From Leptobrachium leishanense (lineage: Eukaryota; Chordata; Amphibia; Anura; Megophryidae), in the NCBI GenBank assembly GCA_009667805.1, contig CM019063.1, forward strand, positions 88,067,877-88,131,876: 64,000 nucleotides of DNA, in the 5' to 3' direction. The notes below the pieces were generated by a model. It worked only from the letters and a program-made list of their open reading frames with translations. It did no database searches and had not been told where the DNA came from. This document shows positions 1-12,318 of this stretch, piece after piece; the first letter of the stretch is position 1, and each line of letters starts with the position of its first letter. Both the position numbers and the translations under genes were made by a program.

Positions 1-164
1 GCATGCCCAGTCAGCCCCTATGGCCCATCTATTACACTGCCACCATATGATGCCACCTGACAGGCATTCTGCAGCATCCTGATCTGACAAGAGGTGCCTC
101 CTTTAATGTTTGAGTTGAGGGCATCTCTTCTAAGTGGTGAGTGACTAATACACATCACACACAC

Positions 165-357
165 CCTCCATATATACTGTCACCATACTACTTCCCTCCA
201 TATATACTGTCACCATACTGCTTCCATCCAAATATACTGTCACCATACTGCTTCCATCCAAATATACTGTCACCATACTGCTTCAGTCCATATATACTGT
301 CACCATACTGCCTCTCTATATACTGTCACCATACTGCCTCTCTCCATATATACTGTC
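165..357. repeat. Minisatellite, about 30-bp unit
   Basis: About six to seven tandem units built around 'CCATATATACTGTCACCATA' with a variable CTGCTTC segment. Units near the end are shortened, which is typical of replication slippage. The reading frame across it simply follows the period and is not a gene. Confidence 0.9.
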
Positions 358-767
358 CACAATACATGTCATGTAGTCCTGATTTAATCATTCCTTTTTA
401 TTTTTCAACTAAAAATAAAATATAATGATTTTGGTGATATCAGTGTAGTGCTTGTTATTCAGTTTTAGTTAAACTTTATGTATCCTATATACTAAGGGCA
501 GCCCCAATTTTGGCAGCAAATCTCTCTGTCCTTGGTTTGCCCTAATCCCTCTCTTTTTAGGGGCTCCTCCATATACTGGGTTTGGGTTGTCTTTAAGGAA
601 TCCTCTGTAGGTTGTTTCTGGATGTCTTTAGACCCTCCTCCATATTCGGGGTGTGTAGATGTTTATAGGGGCTCCTCCATATTTGTGTGTGTGTCTCTGA
701 CAATGAGTTATGCGATCATATCTTTTACTATTCTAGTTGTTTTTTTGCGGTTTTACTTAATATGTGT

Positions 768-1050
768 AACACAGACGAAAGTGAATCCCAGACTCTCTGT
801 ATTGTGTAACACAGACATAAGTAAATCCCAGACTCCTTGTATTGTGTCCTCTGTGTGTATAATGTGTGTAATGCAGTAAGTGTCCTTGGGCAAGACACCT
901 AACGGTACATACTCGCCACCCAGGACATACTTGAAAACGAGAGAAATCTCAATGTATCCTTCCTGGTAAAATACTTTCTCAAAAAAAATATTGATAACTC
1001 CCAGACTCCCTGTATTGTGTCCTCTGTGTGTATTATTATGTCTAATACAG
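768..1050. repeat. Degenerate 45-bp tandem repeat split by a LINE tail
   Basis: Units containing 'AATCCCAGACTCCCTGTATTG' minus its last base recur at about 785, 826 and 997, linked by 'TGTCCTCTGTGTGT'. A LINE 3' tail (about 886-985) sits between the second and third units, so the insertion went into the array or the array grew around it. Confidence 0.7.
886..985 (+). mobile_element. LINE/SINE 3' tail fragment (CCAGGACATACTTG family)
   Basis: It contains 'CCAGGACATACTTGAAAA' and 'AATGTATCCTTCCTGGTAAA'. The same tail ends the LINE at 42.6 kb and recurs near 9.7 and 32.5 kb. A severely 5'-truncated copy of that LINE, or a SINE sharing its tail, explains this. Confidence 0.75.
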
Positions 1051-2600
1051 AAGTCATCTCTGTAAATTTGGAGGGGACCCAAATGTTTCCTAAACTAGTT
1101 GGCAGTCCTCTCCATGCAGCCTGTACTGCACTAAATGGATGATGGCCACTCCATTATAGCAACAGCCATCTTTAAAACCAGAAAGTGTCTGGCTGTTTAA
1201 ACAGGAGGTGCGGCCTTGAAAGGAAGGAGTGTGTCCAATTTAATTTAGGGGGTGCACGAGTTTAGTCAGGCCTAGGGCAGCACAAAACCTAAATACACCA
1301 CTGCTTCTGGGGGAAGCAGCCTATTCAGGTAGGATGGTAGCTTCCCAGAAAATCTCTTAAACACCAGGTTGGAAAGGTGTAGAGAGCTTCTAGATTCCAG
1401 CAACGGCCAGTTTAGCTCTTTTAACATGTCACAATAGTGGGTCATGTAGTTACATTGTATGGGTTAGCAATAGCATACACTATAGGGGTTAGCAAACTTC
1501 ACACCACACCCACCCCGGAACACTCATGTCCAACCCATAAAGGTCCACTTATAACCTATATGGTCAAATTCATTGCTAAATTACATTCAATAAAAAGAAA
1601 CATTTCAGCCAGTAAAGGAATTAAGTGGAATCTATACTAGCTTTTCCCACCACATAGTCATCCATTCACTATACGTTACATTATCTGAATAGCACGTGCC
1701 AATTTTGGTCAAGTGTAGGCTGTGGTCCAGCCCAACTGCTTCCCATTTTACAAGTTATGGGGCTGAAAGGTTTAATACAAAGTGAGGACCCCTATACTCC
1801 CTCACGTTTCCCACCAGATGACCCCTCACTAATTATTCTATTATCTATTTCCTCTTAAGTAATCCCTGCACTCCCCAACCCCCACCACCTTCCCCAACTG
1901 ATTAACCCTTACAGTAACTAAAATTCCAACCAACTAGTTTACCTAATTCTCCCTAGCCTCCCTACTTACCCTACTAGCTGATCCTCCTATATGTAGCCCT
2001 ATTTTTTGAAATGCCATACATTCCCTTTACATGGGACATCCTTGCTCTCTTTCCTTCATAAAACAGAACCACAAATCAAATTGAAAGGAGAATTTTCATC
2101 TCTAACAAAAACACAATTACATGAATTTAGTACATATTTCACCAACTAAAAAGGAGTCATAGCCATTTAAAAACCAGAGTGAGGGAGAATATGTAAATGG
2201 CTTCCAGCAAACCTAATCAAGATATACATGGGAATTGGAGTATTACTAGACAAGGAGGATGGAGCAGAATAAAATCTTGTGGTTATTGCGGTAGTAATAG
2301 CAGTAAGCCCTGTGTAACATGCACAGCATGTTATGAAATATGTTCATATGCATACCATGATACAAGAAATTTGAATTGATGACCTGCTTTACCTCCCAGA
2401 GGGGATACCAAGCACAGATAATTAATCTGTTTAAAAACTGGGAGCTTGAATTGGGAAACGATCAAGTTTCACATTTGATCTTGTCACTTTCATAAAAAAG
2501 CAATAATTTAAATAGTGCTTTCATGCAATTCAGAGGTGTTATAGAAAAATACAATAAATGTAACTTTTACTATAATACATAAAATAGACCTGCACTTAAA
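1051..2600. other. Intergenic or intronic DNA, nothing identified
   Basis: AT-rich, low-complexity-poor sequence. I see no long open frame, conserved motif, RNA gene or clean terminal repeat. The text near 1240-1300 could be the end of an old DNA element, but I found no partner end. Confidence 0.5.
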
Positions 2601-2611
2601 ATGTCTGAGAT

Positions 2612-2731
2612 GAACCATTTAAAATTTTGGATCAATGTTCCTGGCTCACCACAGAGCCATTATCAAGGTGGCTCAACCTTGATAATGGCTCTGTGGTGAG
2701 CCGAAATGACAGTCCACAATTTTAAATGGTT
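2612..2731 (+). mobile_element. Foldback with hammerhead-like segment
   Basis: Two arms of about 57 bp face each other around a GGCTCA centre. The arms share 'ACCATTTAAAATTTTG'-type outer sequence and 'GGCTCACCACAGAGCC' inner sequence. The right arm is followed by 'TTTGCAATAAA', a polyadenylation-like signal. The layout parallels the foldback at 50.2-50.7 kb. It is probably a remnant of a Penelope-like or related retroelement end, which is an inference. Confidence 0.6.
2679..2706 (+). ncRNA. Degenerate hammerhead-like motif
   Basis: TTGATAA (2679-2685) is followed by one extra T, a perfect 5-bp stem GGCTC/GAGCC (2687-2691 and 2698-2702) and GAAA (2703-2706). A working hammerhead needs CUGANGA; here C3 and G8 are replaced, so this copy is probably inactive. 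Its value is comparative: it has the same order and spacing as the better copies at 29.6, 50.4, 58.4 and 59.8 kb. Confidence 0.35.
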
Positions 2732-2881
2732 TTGCAATAAATTTTTTATTTTATTTTAAAAACGAGTGCACACCTTATACTGTTGGATATATACAGTGGC
2801 AAGAAAAAGTATGTGAACCCTTTGGGATTACGTGGAGTTTTGCATGAATTGGTCATAAAATATGCTCTGATCTTCATCTAA

Positions 2882-3306
2882 GGCTAAGGTCAGACGAAAG
2901 CAGTTTTAACGTGCGTTTAGCCGCACAAAATCACGGCCGTGCTAGCAGCAAATGACGTCCAATGCCGGGGAACATACGACGAACGGCCGCACGAAAGTTC
3001 GTCCGTGCAACGCAAGTGGCAAACGAACGCATTTTTTCGAGAATGTCAAACCGCTACTACTGACGTACAGAGTGCGCTGCGGCCGCATAGCGGCTGTTTG
3101 CGTGATTGGGAGACGTCAGACGCTGCACAAGTCTGGCCAACATAACGTCCAGACGCAAAAGGGTTTTATTGATGATCCGTACAAAATCACGGACGAAAAT
3201 GCGCATCGTATGACCGCTATCGCGTATTCCGTGAAAAAATACGTCCATTCGTTCGAACGCACTTTTTCACGGACAACGTGAAAAATGCGTTCGTCTGACC
3301 CTAGCC
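2882..3306. mobile_element. Harbinger-type MITE (GGCTAAGGTCAGACG ends), TAA TSD
   Basis: The ends GGCTAAGGTCAGACGAA and TTCGTCTGACCCTAGCC are inverted repeats. TAA lies directly outside both (2879-2881 and 3307-3309), and removing the insert restores the Tc1 arm sequence seen in mirror image near 4755. A 3-bp TWA duplication is typical of PIF/Harbinger elements. A second copy sits at 14491-14919. The internal frames do not resemble a transposase. Confidence 0.85.
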
Positions 3307-3510
3307 TAAGTCACAACAATTTGAAAAACAAAGTCTGCTTAAAATAATACAACACAAACATGATATGTTTTCATGTGTTTATTGAACAGAACATGTAAAC
3401 ATTCACAGTGCAGGGTGGGAAAAGTATGTGAACCCCTAGCCTAATGACTTCTCCAAGAGCTAATTGGAGCCAGGAATGAGCCAACCTTGAGTCCAATCAT
3501 TGTGATATTA

Positions 3511-3606
<96 letters not shown>

Positions 3607-3640
3607 TCACAGAAAAGAGCTCTCAGAAGACCTACGATCA

Positions 3641-4663
<1,023 letters not shown>

Positions 4664-4904
4664 ATGTTTACATGTTCTGTTCAATAAACACATGAAAACA
4701 TATAATGTTTGTGTTGTATTATTTTAAGCAGACTGTGTTTTTCAAATTGTTGTGACTTAGATGAAGATCAGAGCACATTTTAGGACCAATTCATGCAAAA
4801 CTCCACGTAATCCCAAAGGGTTCACATACTTTTTCTTGCCACTGTATATATACTGTATATATACACGCACACTTGTTATATCCTCTTTTTCTCTAGGCAG
4901 TTAT

Positions 4905-7720
4905 ACTATTATTATTCTTTATTTATATAGCGCTAACATATTCTGCAGCACTGAACAATGGGTACAATATAGACAGGGTTACAATACTTTAAGAGTGAGA
5001 CATTTGACAAACCAACACAGAAGGAAACGAGAGAACTTACAATCTAGAAGGGTGGGGGTGGAAACCAGAGGAGAGGACTGCAAGGTGAGAGTGATGGACT
5101 GCAAGGTGAGAGTGATGGACTGCTTGGGGCAGTGGGGTGTATTAGTGAGTCGGTTGGTAGGCTTGCCTGAATGGGAATGTATTAAGGGAGGGTTTGAAGG
5201 AAAGGGAATTAGGGGAAAGTCTGTCAGTCTGAGGGAGTGCGTTCCAGAGGATGGGAGCTGCACATGAGAAATCCTGCAGTCTATCATGGAAAGAGGTGAT
5301 GTTGTTAGAAGCTAAGCACAGGCCATGGAACGGGCTGGGATGTATTTGGCGATTAGAGAAGACAGATGTGAGGGGCTGTGTTAGTGAGGGATCTGTAGGT
5401 CAGGGTGTGGATTTTAAATAAGGTTCTGCAGCGAATGGGGAGCCAGTGAAGGGACTCGCAGAAAAGAGCAGCAGAGACAGAGCGGCGGGTGAGGTGGATG
5501 AGCCTGGCAGAGGCATTTAGAATGGTCTCTAGGGGGGAGAGTCTGGAGAAAGGGAGGCCAGCTAGACGATTATTACAATAGTCAAATCAGGAGATTACTA
5601 CGGCTTGGATGAGTTGCTTTGTTGCGTCAGTGGTAAGAAATGGCCAAATTCCTGAAATATTACGTAATTGGTAGCAGCAGGAAGAGGAAATAGACTGGAT
5701 GTGGGGGATGAAGGAAAGAGCAGAGTCAAGTGTAACTCTGAGACAGCAAACCTGGTTTGATGGAGATATATTGATGCCATCGACCACGATAGAGAAGTCA
5801 GGAGGTGGGGAGGCATTAGTAAGAGCTCAATCTTCGACATGTTAATCTTTAGGTGGTGAGAGGCCATCCAAGAGGAAATGCCAGATAAACAGTTGCTGAC
5901 TTTGCAAAGGACAGGAGGAGAGAGATAAGGGATGGAGATGTAGATCTGAGTATCATCAGCATAGATGTGGTAATTAAAGTCAAAGCTGTTAATTATTTTG
6001 CTCACGGAGGAGGTGTACATACAGAAGAGTAGAGGACCTAGAACAGAGCTTTAGGGTACACCAAGTGATAAAGCCATTGAAGAGGAGGAGTTACCAGCGA
6101 ATGACACAGAGAAGGATCTGTTAGAGAGATAAGAGTCAATCCAAAAGAGTGCAGTGTCACAGAGCTCGAGAGAGCTGAGAGTCTGTAGAAGGAGGGGGTG
6201 ATCGACAGTGTCAAAAGCAGCCGAGAGGTCAAGTAGGATTAGAATAAAACAGTGGCTGTGGTTTTTAGCCATTAGGAGGTCATTGGTGACTTTGGTAAAG
6301 GTGTTTCCGTTGAGTGTAGGGGACAGAAGCCTGATTGTAGGGGTTAAGTAGGGAATTAGACAATAGGAAGTGGGCGAGGTGGTTGAAAACTATTTTTTCC
6401 AAGAGCTTAGAGGTGAACAGTAGCCGGGATACAGGACGATAGTTGGATGGAGAGTTGGGATTGAGGGAGTGTTTCTTTAGTAAAGTGGTGACCTGTGCAT
6501 GTTGGAAGGTGGAGGGGAGAGAGCCAGTGGAGATAGATATGTTGAAGATATGTGTGAGAGCAGGGGTGAGGGAGGAGGAGAGTGGAGGTATTAGATGTGA
6601 GGGAATGGGGTCGAACGGTCACGTAGTGAGATGTGAGGAGGCCAGAAAGGAGCAGATCTTCTCCTCATTGGCTGTGAGGAAGTGGCAGAGGGAAGCAGAG
6701 GGGATTCCTGGGAGCAGAGGTTGTGGATTACTGGTTTGTGTCAGGATGTAGCTTCTGATAGTGAGAGTTTTGTATAATAAGTAGTCTGGCAGCTGCTGAG
6801 CGGTAAAGGCAGATATGTTGGAGGTGCAGGTGGGTAGAGGAAAGAGCTGAAAGTGGACCAGAATCATTTAGGGTGGGAGGACAGAGTAGATATAAGAGAT
6901 GAGAAGAAGGCTTGTTTGGGCAAGTGAAGGACAGAATTGTATGCCGCAGAATGCATTTGAAACAAAATCAGCTTCAGAGTGGGATTTCCTCCAGGCACAC
7001 TCGCAATGCATGAGCATTTTTGTGGTAGCGTGTCCGAAGTGCATGCCAGGGCTGGCACTGGCGGCATGGGGCCTTACAGAATTAAGAAGGGGTAAACTGT
7101 CTAAAACAGAGATTAGGGTAGCATTAAAGTGGTCAGTGGTAGCATCAGTGCAATTGAAGCTTGATGTGTGTGTGTGTGATGTTGAAGGAGATTGACGAAT
7201 TGATGGTAATTGATGGTAATTCACAGCATGTAGGTGTCTGCGAGTGCATGTGGGGGATGGGAGAGGAGGGACTTTATATAATCCAGTTAGGTTGAAAGAG
7301 AGAAGGTGGTTGTCAGAGATGGGGAAAGGGTGAAATGTGAACTCAGAAATGGAGCAGAGGTAGGAGAAAACAAGGTTAATAGAGTGATCATCGCAGTGAG
7401 TAGGTAGAAGGGAGGATTGTGTAAATCCAAGGGATGATGTAAGTGAAAGAAGTTGAGGTGGCAGGGATAGAAGGATCATCAATGGGAATGCTGAAGTCCC
7501 CAAGTATTAGGCATGGAAGTTTAGTAGAGAGAAAGTGAGAAAGCCAGGTAGCAAAGTTGTCAAGGTACAGGGAGTTTGGTCCTGGCGGGCAGATCTGACT
7601 GCTACCCTGAGAGTAAGGCTAGGAAGGTGGTCTTTATATGAAAAATTAGGGAAATTACTGGGCATAAAACAAAACAAAAACATACAAATCATAGTGCAAT
7701 GCAATTGCAGACCCGGTCAA
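4905..7720 (-). mobile_element. L2-clade LINE, 5'-truncated, minus strand
   Basis: The 3' end on the minus strand reads CAGCACTG-like sequence, then 'GCGCTATATAAATAAAG' and an ATAATAAT run (plus-strand 4905-4950), the usual L2 tail. Minus-strand fragments with endonuclease and reverse transcriptase motifs follow in the expected order toward 7.7 kb. The body is broken by frameshifts and stops, so it is an old copy. A short duplication (CTGCAAGGTGAGAGTGATGGA) near 5088-5130 lies in its 3' part. Confidence 0.85.
5590..7704 (-). pseudogene. L2 ORF2 remnant (endonuclease and reverse transcriptase)
   Basis: This polyprotein would nick DNA and reverse-transcribe the LINE RNA. Reading 5' to 3' on the minus strand, an endonuclease end is visible in 6868-7503 (a THCDDHSINLVF segment and ISDNHLLSF, equivalent to the SDH motif). 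RT motif A follows at 6051-6272 ([16 protein letters not shown], then [10 protein letters not shown] and LGVP). The YADDTQIY active site and a [11 protein letters not shown] segment lie in 5598-6020, and a TLDSALSF segment in 5587-5787. Adjacent pieces are in different frames and contain stops, so nothing functional can be made. The motif set fits L2 better than CR1. Confidence 0.85.
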
Positions 7721-8240
7721 ATAGTAAATAAAGCAGGGTATGAGACAGGAGTAAGAATTCTGTGTTTCCCAATTCTTTGTGGATGCACTTTCCCCTGGAT
7801 CTCTCTTCAAAAAACTCTGCTTCTTAGTGGGGTTGGGGTTACCTACTTTAATCCAACCCCCCAGTCTCTCTCTCTCTCTCTTTTGGGTTGTTGTTACTTA
7901 TATCTCCAATATTGTTCCATGAAAACCTCTGTATATTACCGTGGGGCTTTTCTGGTTTTAATCGTTTAGGCCTGGCTCCTTTAAATCTCCATCTCCCCTC
8001 AACTCCTTTCTTCTTATTAAAATCTTTCTCTCTATAGGAACCTCTGGTGTAATGATGCCCTCCATTAGCATCCCCCACTTTTATAGATTTAATTCTGTCC
8101 CTTATTTTCTATCCATGTGATTTTGAATACTATGTTAATCCTTATATTTCCTAACGTTTCCTTCCTTATAATCCAAACAGTTTCTTAAATTTGTCTGATT
8201 TGCTCTTAGATACTACTTCATCCACATCATAAATTTTTTT
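7721..8240. other. Intergenic DNA, nothing identified
   Basis: This stretch holds a short CT microsatellite at about 7865-7882 and otherwise anonymous sequence. It has no credible open frame or element end. Confidence 0.45.
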
Positions 8241-8768
8241 TAGACATGTGCATTTTGTTTCGTCCGAAATTGATATCGTCCAGAAATCCACCTTTTTTCG
8301 TTTTCCGAAACGAAAAATTGACCATCCGATAATTCGAATCGATCCAATAATCCGAATCGCGGTAACAACGAAAAACAAAATTGATGAGAAACTAAAAGAA
8401 AAAAAAAATTAATGCAATTCAAGACAAAGCAATGGGTTAATGGGCATTGGGCATCTCACAGGGCACATATTAAGTCCCAACAAAGGGATAATGGTCATTT
8501 GGCATCTCAGAGGGCATAGCATATGTCCCAGCCAAGGGTTAATGGGCAATGGGCATCTCACAGGGTCCCCCCGTGTCTTTTACTTTTTTTTTTGACACCT
8601 TTTGTATTTATTCATTATAAAACGATAGAAAACAAATCGATCCGAAAACAAAATATAGATCGTCCGAAATTATTGAATCGGTTCTAATGTCATTATCGAA
8701 TCGATCCGAAATGAAATTTTATGTTCCGAAAAAATCCTAAACAAAACTTTTGTCCATGCACATGTCTA
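8241..8768. mobile_element. hAT-type MITE (TAGACATGTGCA ends), 8-bp TSD
   Basis: The ends TAGACATGTGCAT and ATGCACATGTCTA are inverted repeats. The eight bases ATTTTTTT occur immediately outside both ends, an 8-bp duplication as made by hAT elements, although this is a low-complexity target. The flanks are rich in TCCGAAA/TTTCGGA motifs. The element at 19782-20227 has related ends (TAGGxxTGTGC). No transposase is present. Confidence 0.8.
8428..8570. repeat. Imperfect tandem repeat, about 50-60 bp, three units
   Basis: Units carry 'GGGTTAATGGGCA', 'GGCATCTCACAGGG' and 'AGTCCCA'-like segments, three times inside the hAT MITE. It is an internal expansion of the element rather than a separate insertion. 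Confidence 0.7.
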
Positions 8769-9480
8769 ATTTTTTTAAAGTAAAATTTTAATGTATTTAA
8801 TGTATTCTATACCATCTCTGATATTAGCCATTTATTATTAATCCTTAATTAATGTTTATTTTCACACATTTCATCTGTCTTCCTTATTTAGTTGAAAAGA
8901 ATATTAACATCTAATCCTATGTAGCATTTATTTTGTTTTATCAGCAGTTCATTGGTTTGAAAAATGTACCAAAAATGACTAAAATGTATCATATATTCCT
9001 GTATAATGTATATCAAAATGGTGACTTCTTATAAAATCATGTCTTCTCCATTATACTTAAGTAACGGTCTTCATGTTAGAGCAATAAAAAAAATCTACCC
9101 ACCCAAAAAATAATTAAACAAAAACAATACTGGAAAAAAGGATGTTGATAAGCTGTTGTAGTGTGTACATTGATAGTAGGTAAATGTAAGTCATCTAGAG
9201 GTCAAAATATGTCATTCAAAATAGATCCGATGATGCTGACATTGATGCATGATTGAGTTCAGCCTTTGTCTATAAATTACCCTGTCATCTTTTGACACAG
9301 TGGATCACCTTGGGCAATTACCTTCATTAAGACATGTAAAGGAGAGAGAATGTGGTTTTCTCCTTTTCTGACTGTATTCTAGTCATAATCCTCTCATTGG
9401 ATTGTTTGTCACAATTTTCTTCTAAATACTAACATCGCTATGCAGGACGAACATACGTACATGCCATGTTCATTAACATG
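8769..9480. other. AT-rich DNA, nothing identified
   Basis: There is no open frame of note, no terminal repeat pair and no RNA motif. Confidence 0.45.
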
Positions 9481-9717
9481 GTATTAGTGTTAATTTTGTT
9501 GCATCGCATTTTAGTCAAAGTACTATGATTTAGAGAGGAACAAATTTTTATTTAGTTTAACATTTTCGTTTAGTTTTTATTAGTGGACAAAAATGTCAAC
9601 AGATCTTCCTCAAAGTTTCAGACAAATGTCAATAGATTTTCATCATATTTATAGTTGCCGACTAAAATATGACTAAAACTAAATGGCATTTTAGTCAAAT
9701 TTAGTCAAATTCAGTGT

Positions 9718-9812
9718 TCTTGAACTCAGGACATACTTGAAAATGAGAGAAATCTCAATATATACTTCCTGGTAAAATACTTTATAAATAAAAAAATAAA
9801 TAAATAAAGGAC
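9718..9812 (+). mobile_element. LINE 3' tail fragment (same family as 42.6 kb)
   Basis: It carries 'TTCTTGAACTCAGGACATAC', 'GAGAGAAATCTCAATA', 'CTTCCTGGTAAAATAC' and a (TAAA)n run. It is essentially only the last 95 bases of the LINE, inserted inside the TAGTGTTAATTT element. Confidence 0.8.
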
Positions 9813-9824
9813 TACGACTAAATA

Positions 9825-11066
9825 TTAACCACTTGGCTGCTATGGACGCGCTCAGCGCGTCCAGCCAAGTGGTTCTCCTGTGCTACGGACGCGCTGAGCG
9901 CGTCCGAGCACAGGAGGCAGCAATCCGCCGGATTCCGGCGGATTGCTGCGCCCCCCCGGTGCGGGCTGACATCTTCGATGTCAGCCCGTCAATCCGGGAG
10001 CCCGGCGGGGACATTAGGTGTCATCGCGGCGACGCAATGACACCTAATGCAGGCACCCCCCCGCATGTGCGGAGGAGGCGCCTGAAAGGGAGGGGGGAGG
10101 TCCTTCGGACCTCTCTCCCTCCCGATCGGCAGCATTGCGGGGGTTATCCCAGGCACCGATTGGAAGGGCACAGCCTGCCCTTCCAAATGGTACCTGGCAT
10201 TAACCCCTGGGGAGCCGGATCACGAATCGGCGCAAAAAAGCGCCGGTTCGTGATCCTTTCCCGGAGATGGCCGACATCTTGGATGTCGGCCAAGCCTCCA
10301 GGAAACTCCCCTGAGGACTGGCGTCATCGTGCATAGCACGATGACGCCAGTCCTGGAGTTAACCCCTAGCTGCCACCAACGGTGGAGATAGGGAGTTCCA
10401 ATGAACTCCCTATCTCCCGATCCGTGACAGCTAGGGGTTAATGTTTGGTACTGTTGGATCGGCCAGAGCATGGCCGTTCCAACGATACTAAACACCACTG
10501 TGAAAAAAGATTTTTAAAAAAATAAAAATTTAAAATAAAAATAAAACAATATTAAAAAAATTAATTAAAAAAAAAAAAAAAAACAAGTTTTTTTTTTTTT
10601 TTTGGTTTGTTAATGCAGCAATATTGTTCCCATTTCAATTATAATGTGAACAATGATGCTGCACTAACGATTTTTGTATGCGGTGCGTTTGTTAAAAATC
10701 GCGTAATTTTCCCCAAAAAAAATGTAACGAGACCCCATCTCTAATTTTTTTAACAAGCGCACCCCATACAAAATATAACCGCAATTGCTCGCATGTTAAA
10801 ATGTGAAAAAAACACTTTACACGTTGTAAATTATTGAAATTCATATTTTATTGCATTTTTTGTTATAATATACAGACAGGTCATGACGTATACATATAAT
10901 AATGACATATTATGAATCTGCCGAGTCTGACGGAAAGAACGATATATAATATGTCTGGGTCATATACTAAAATAAGCCTTCAAAACACGTTTAAACATGA
11001 TGAGCAAAACCGGTAAAAATGACCTCAGCACAGGGGTGTGAAACGCCTCAGCAGCGAAAGGGTTAA
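9825..11066 (+). mobile_element. piggyBac-type non-autonomous element, hairpin-ladder family, copy 1
   Basis: TTAA occurs at both ends (9825-9828 and 11063-11066), the piggyBac target, with related terminal sequence (CCACTTGGCTGCT versus CCCTTTCGCTGCT reversed). The left half is GC-rich and consists of successive short palindromes, for example around 9845-9861, 9890-9907, 9968-9989, 10272-10292 and 10322-10350. The right half is AT-rich and unstructured. No transposase is present. Near-identical architecture is found at 53013-54241, and an inverted, interrupted copy at 11699-15503. Confidence 0.88.
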
Positions 11067-12318
11067 AAGTAGTCTCTCCCTAACATATTTATTAAGTGTT
11101 AATTAGTCAATGAAAATGTCAATAGATTTTCGTCATAGTTTTAGTCATTGTACTTAGTTATAGTCTAGCTTTCTTCACTCAATTACGTAGTCAACTATGT
11201 ATTAGAAAAATGATTAGTTGACTAAATTAACACTAACAGGGTTATTCAAAGAGAATAGAAAAGTCACCGCACATTCGGTGACTTTTTGTTCTCTTCAATT
11301 CGGTGCGATTTGGCGATCCCATTTCGGCGACCCTGCGGTGTATTCAGCAAGCACCACAGGGCCACCGTAGTGCAGGGAAAAGCCGCCGCAAACCTGACGA
11401 TCACTCACCGCAAAACCCAGCGAACACACACTGAAACCCGCAAAAACATCTGGATTAACCCTGCCGAACCCGCCGGAGGAATCCGAGCAGCCGCCGATCA
11501 CAGCGCAGAGCAGCCGCCTGAAAAAAGCCGACAACGCAGACGAATAGAGTGAAAAAAAAAGAAAAGAGTACGCTTGAATGTGTGAAAAGTGAAATGCTGT
11601 TTGCAAACAAACTACAGAACGAAAATGTCTGAAATTTACATATAAGATCCAATGAATGATAATAAAAAGGGCTGTTACAAAAAAAAAGAAAAAACGATTT
11701 AAACCTTTCGCTGCTGAGGCATTTCACGCCTCTGTGCTGAGCTCATTTTTACCTGTTTCGCTCATCTTGTTTAAACGTGTTTTGAAGTCTTATTTTAGTA
11801 TTATATATCGTATATTATAGTATTATATATATTATATATCGTTCTTTCCGGCAGACTCGGCAGATTCATAATATATCATTATTATATGTATACGTCATGT
11901 CCTGTCTGTATATTATAACAAAAAATGCAATAAAATTTCAATTTTCAATAATTTACAACGTGTAAAGTGTTTTTTTTTCACATTTTAACATGCAAGCAAT
12001 GGCGGTTATAATTTGTATGGGGTGCGCTTGTTAAGAAAATTAGAAATGGGGTCTCGTTACATTTTTTTGGGGGAAAATTACGCGATTTTTAAAAAACGCA
12101 CTGCATACAAAAATCGTTGGTGCAGCATCATTGTTCACATTATAGAAGAAAGATATATATATATATATCTCATACAGCGTAGGCGCCTATTTATAAAAAA
12201 GATTACTATAGCGTTATGAAGTAGTTAAATTAAATTATAACTAATAAGTAGTGAGATGCTGCCCAAAGGGGTAAGCGCAATATACAGAAAAAACAACCAA
12301 AATCTGCATTAACCCAAA

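Larger units (their letters stand above)
9484..11236. mobile_element. TAGTGTTAATTT-ended DNA element carrying two nested insertions
   Basis: The left end 'TTAGTGTTAATTTTGTT' is mirrored at the right end (GACTAAATTAACACTAA, ending near 11236). Between them lie repeated 'TTTTAGTCA' and 'GTCAATAGATTTTC' segments, a LINE tail at 9718-9812 and a complete piggyBac-type MITE at 9825-11066. The right end abuts the CAGGGTTATT element starting at 11237, so I cannot read a clean TSD. The superfamily is uncertain. Confidence 0.65.

Noticed and set aside
165..357. CRISPR-like array
   Set aside because: Units are contiguous without unique spacers; the context is eukaryotic. The same holds for the arrays at 32.3 and 38.2 kb.
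141..425. 94-codon open frame with a repeating ILSPYCF motif
   Set aside because: It simply follows the 30-bp minisatellite; no start context, homology or codon signal.
9833..10336. 167-codon frame in GC-rich DNA
   Set aside because: It lies in the hairpin half of a TTAA element; stop codons are rare there because of base composition, and the copy at 53 kb does not keep the frame.
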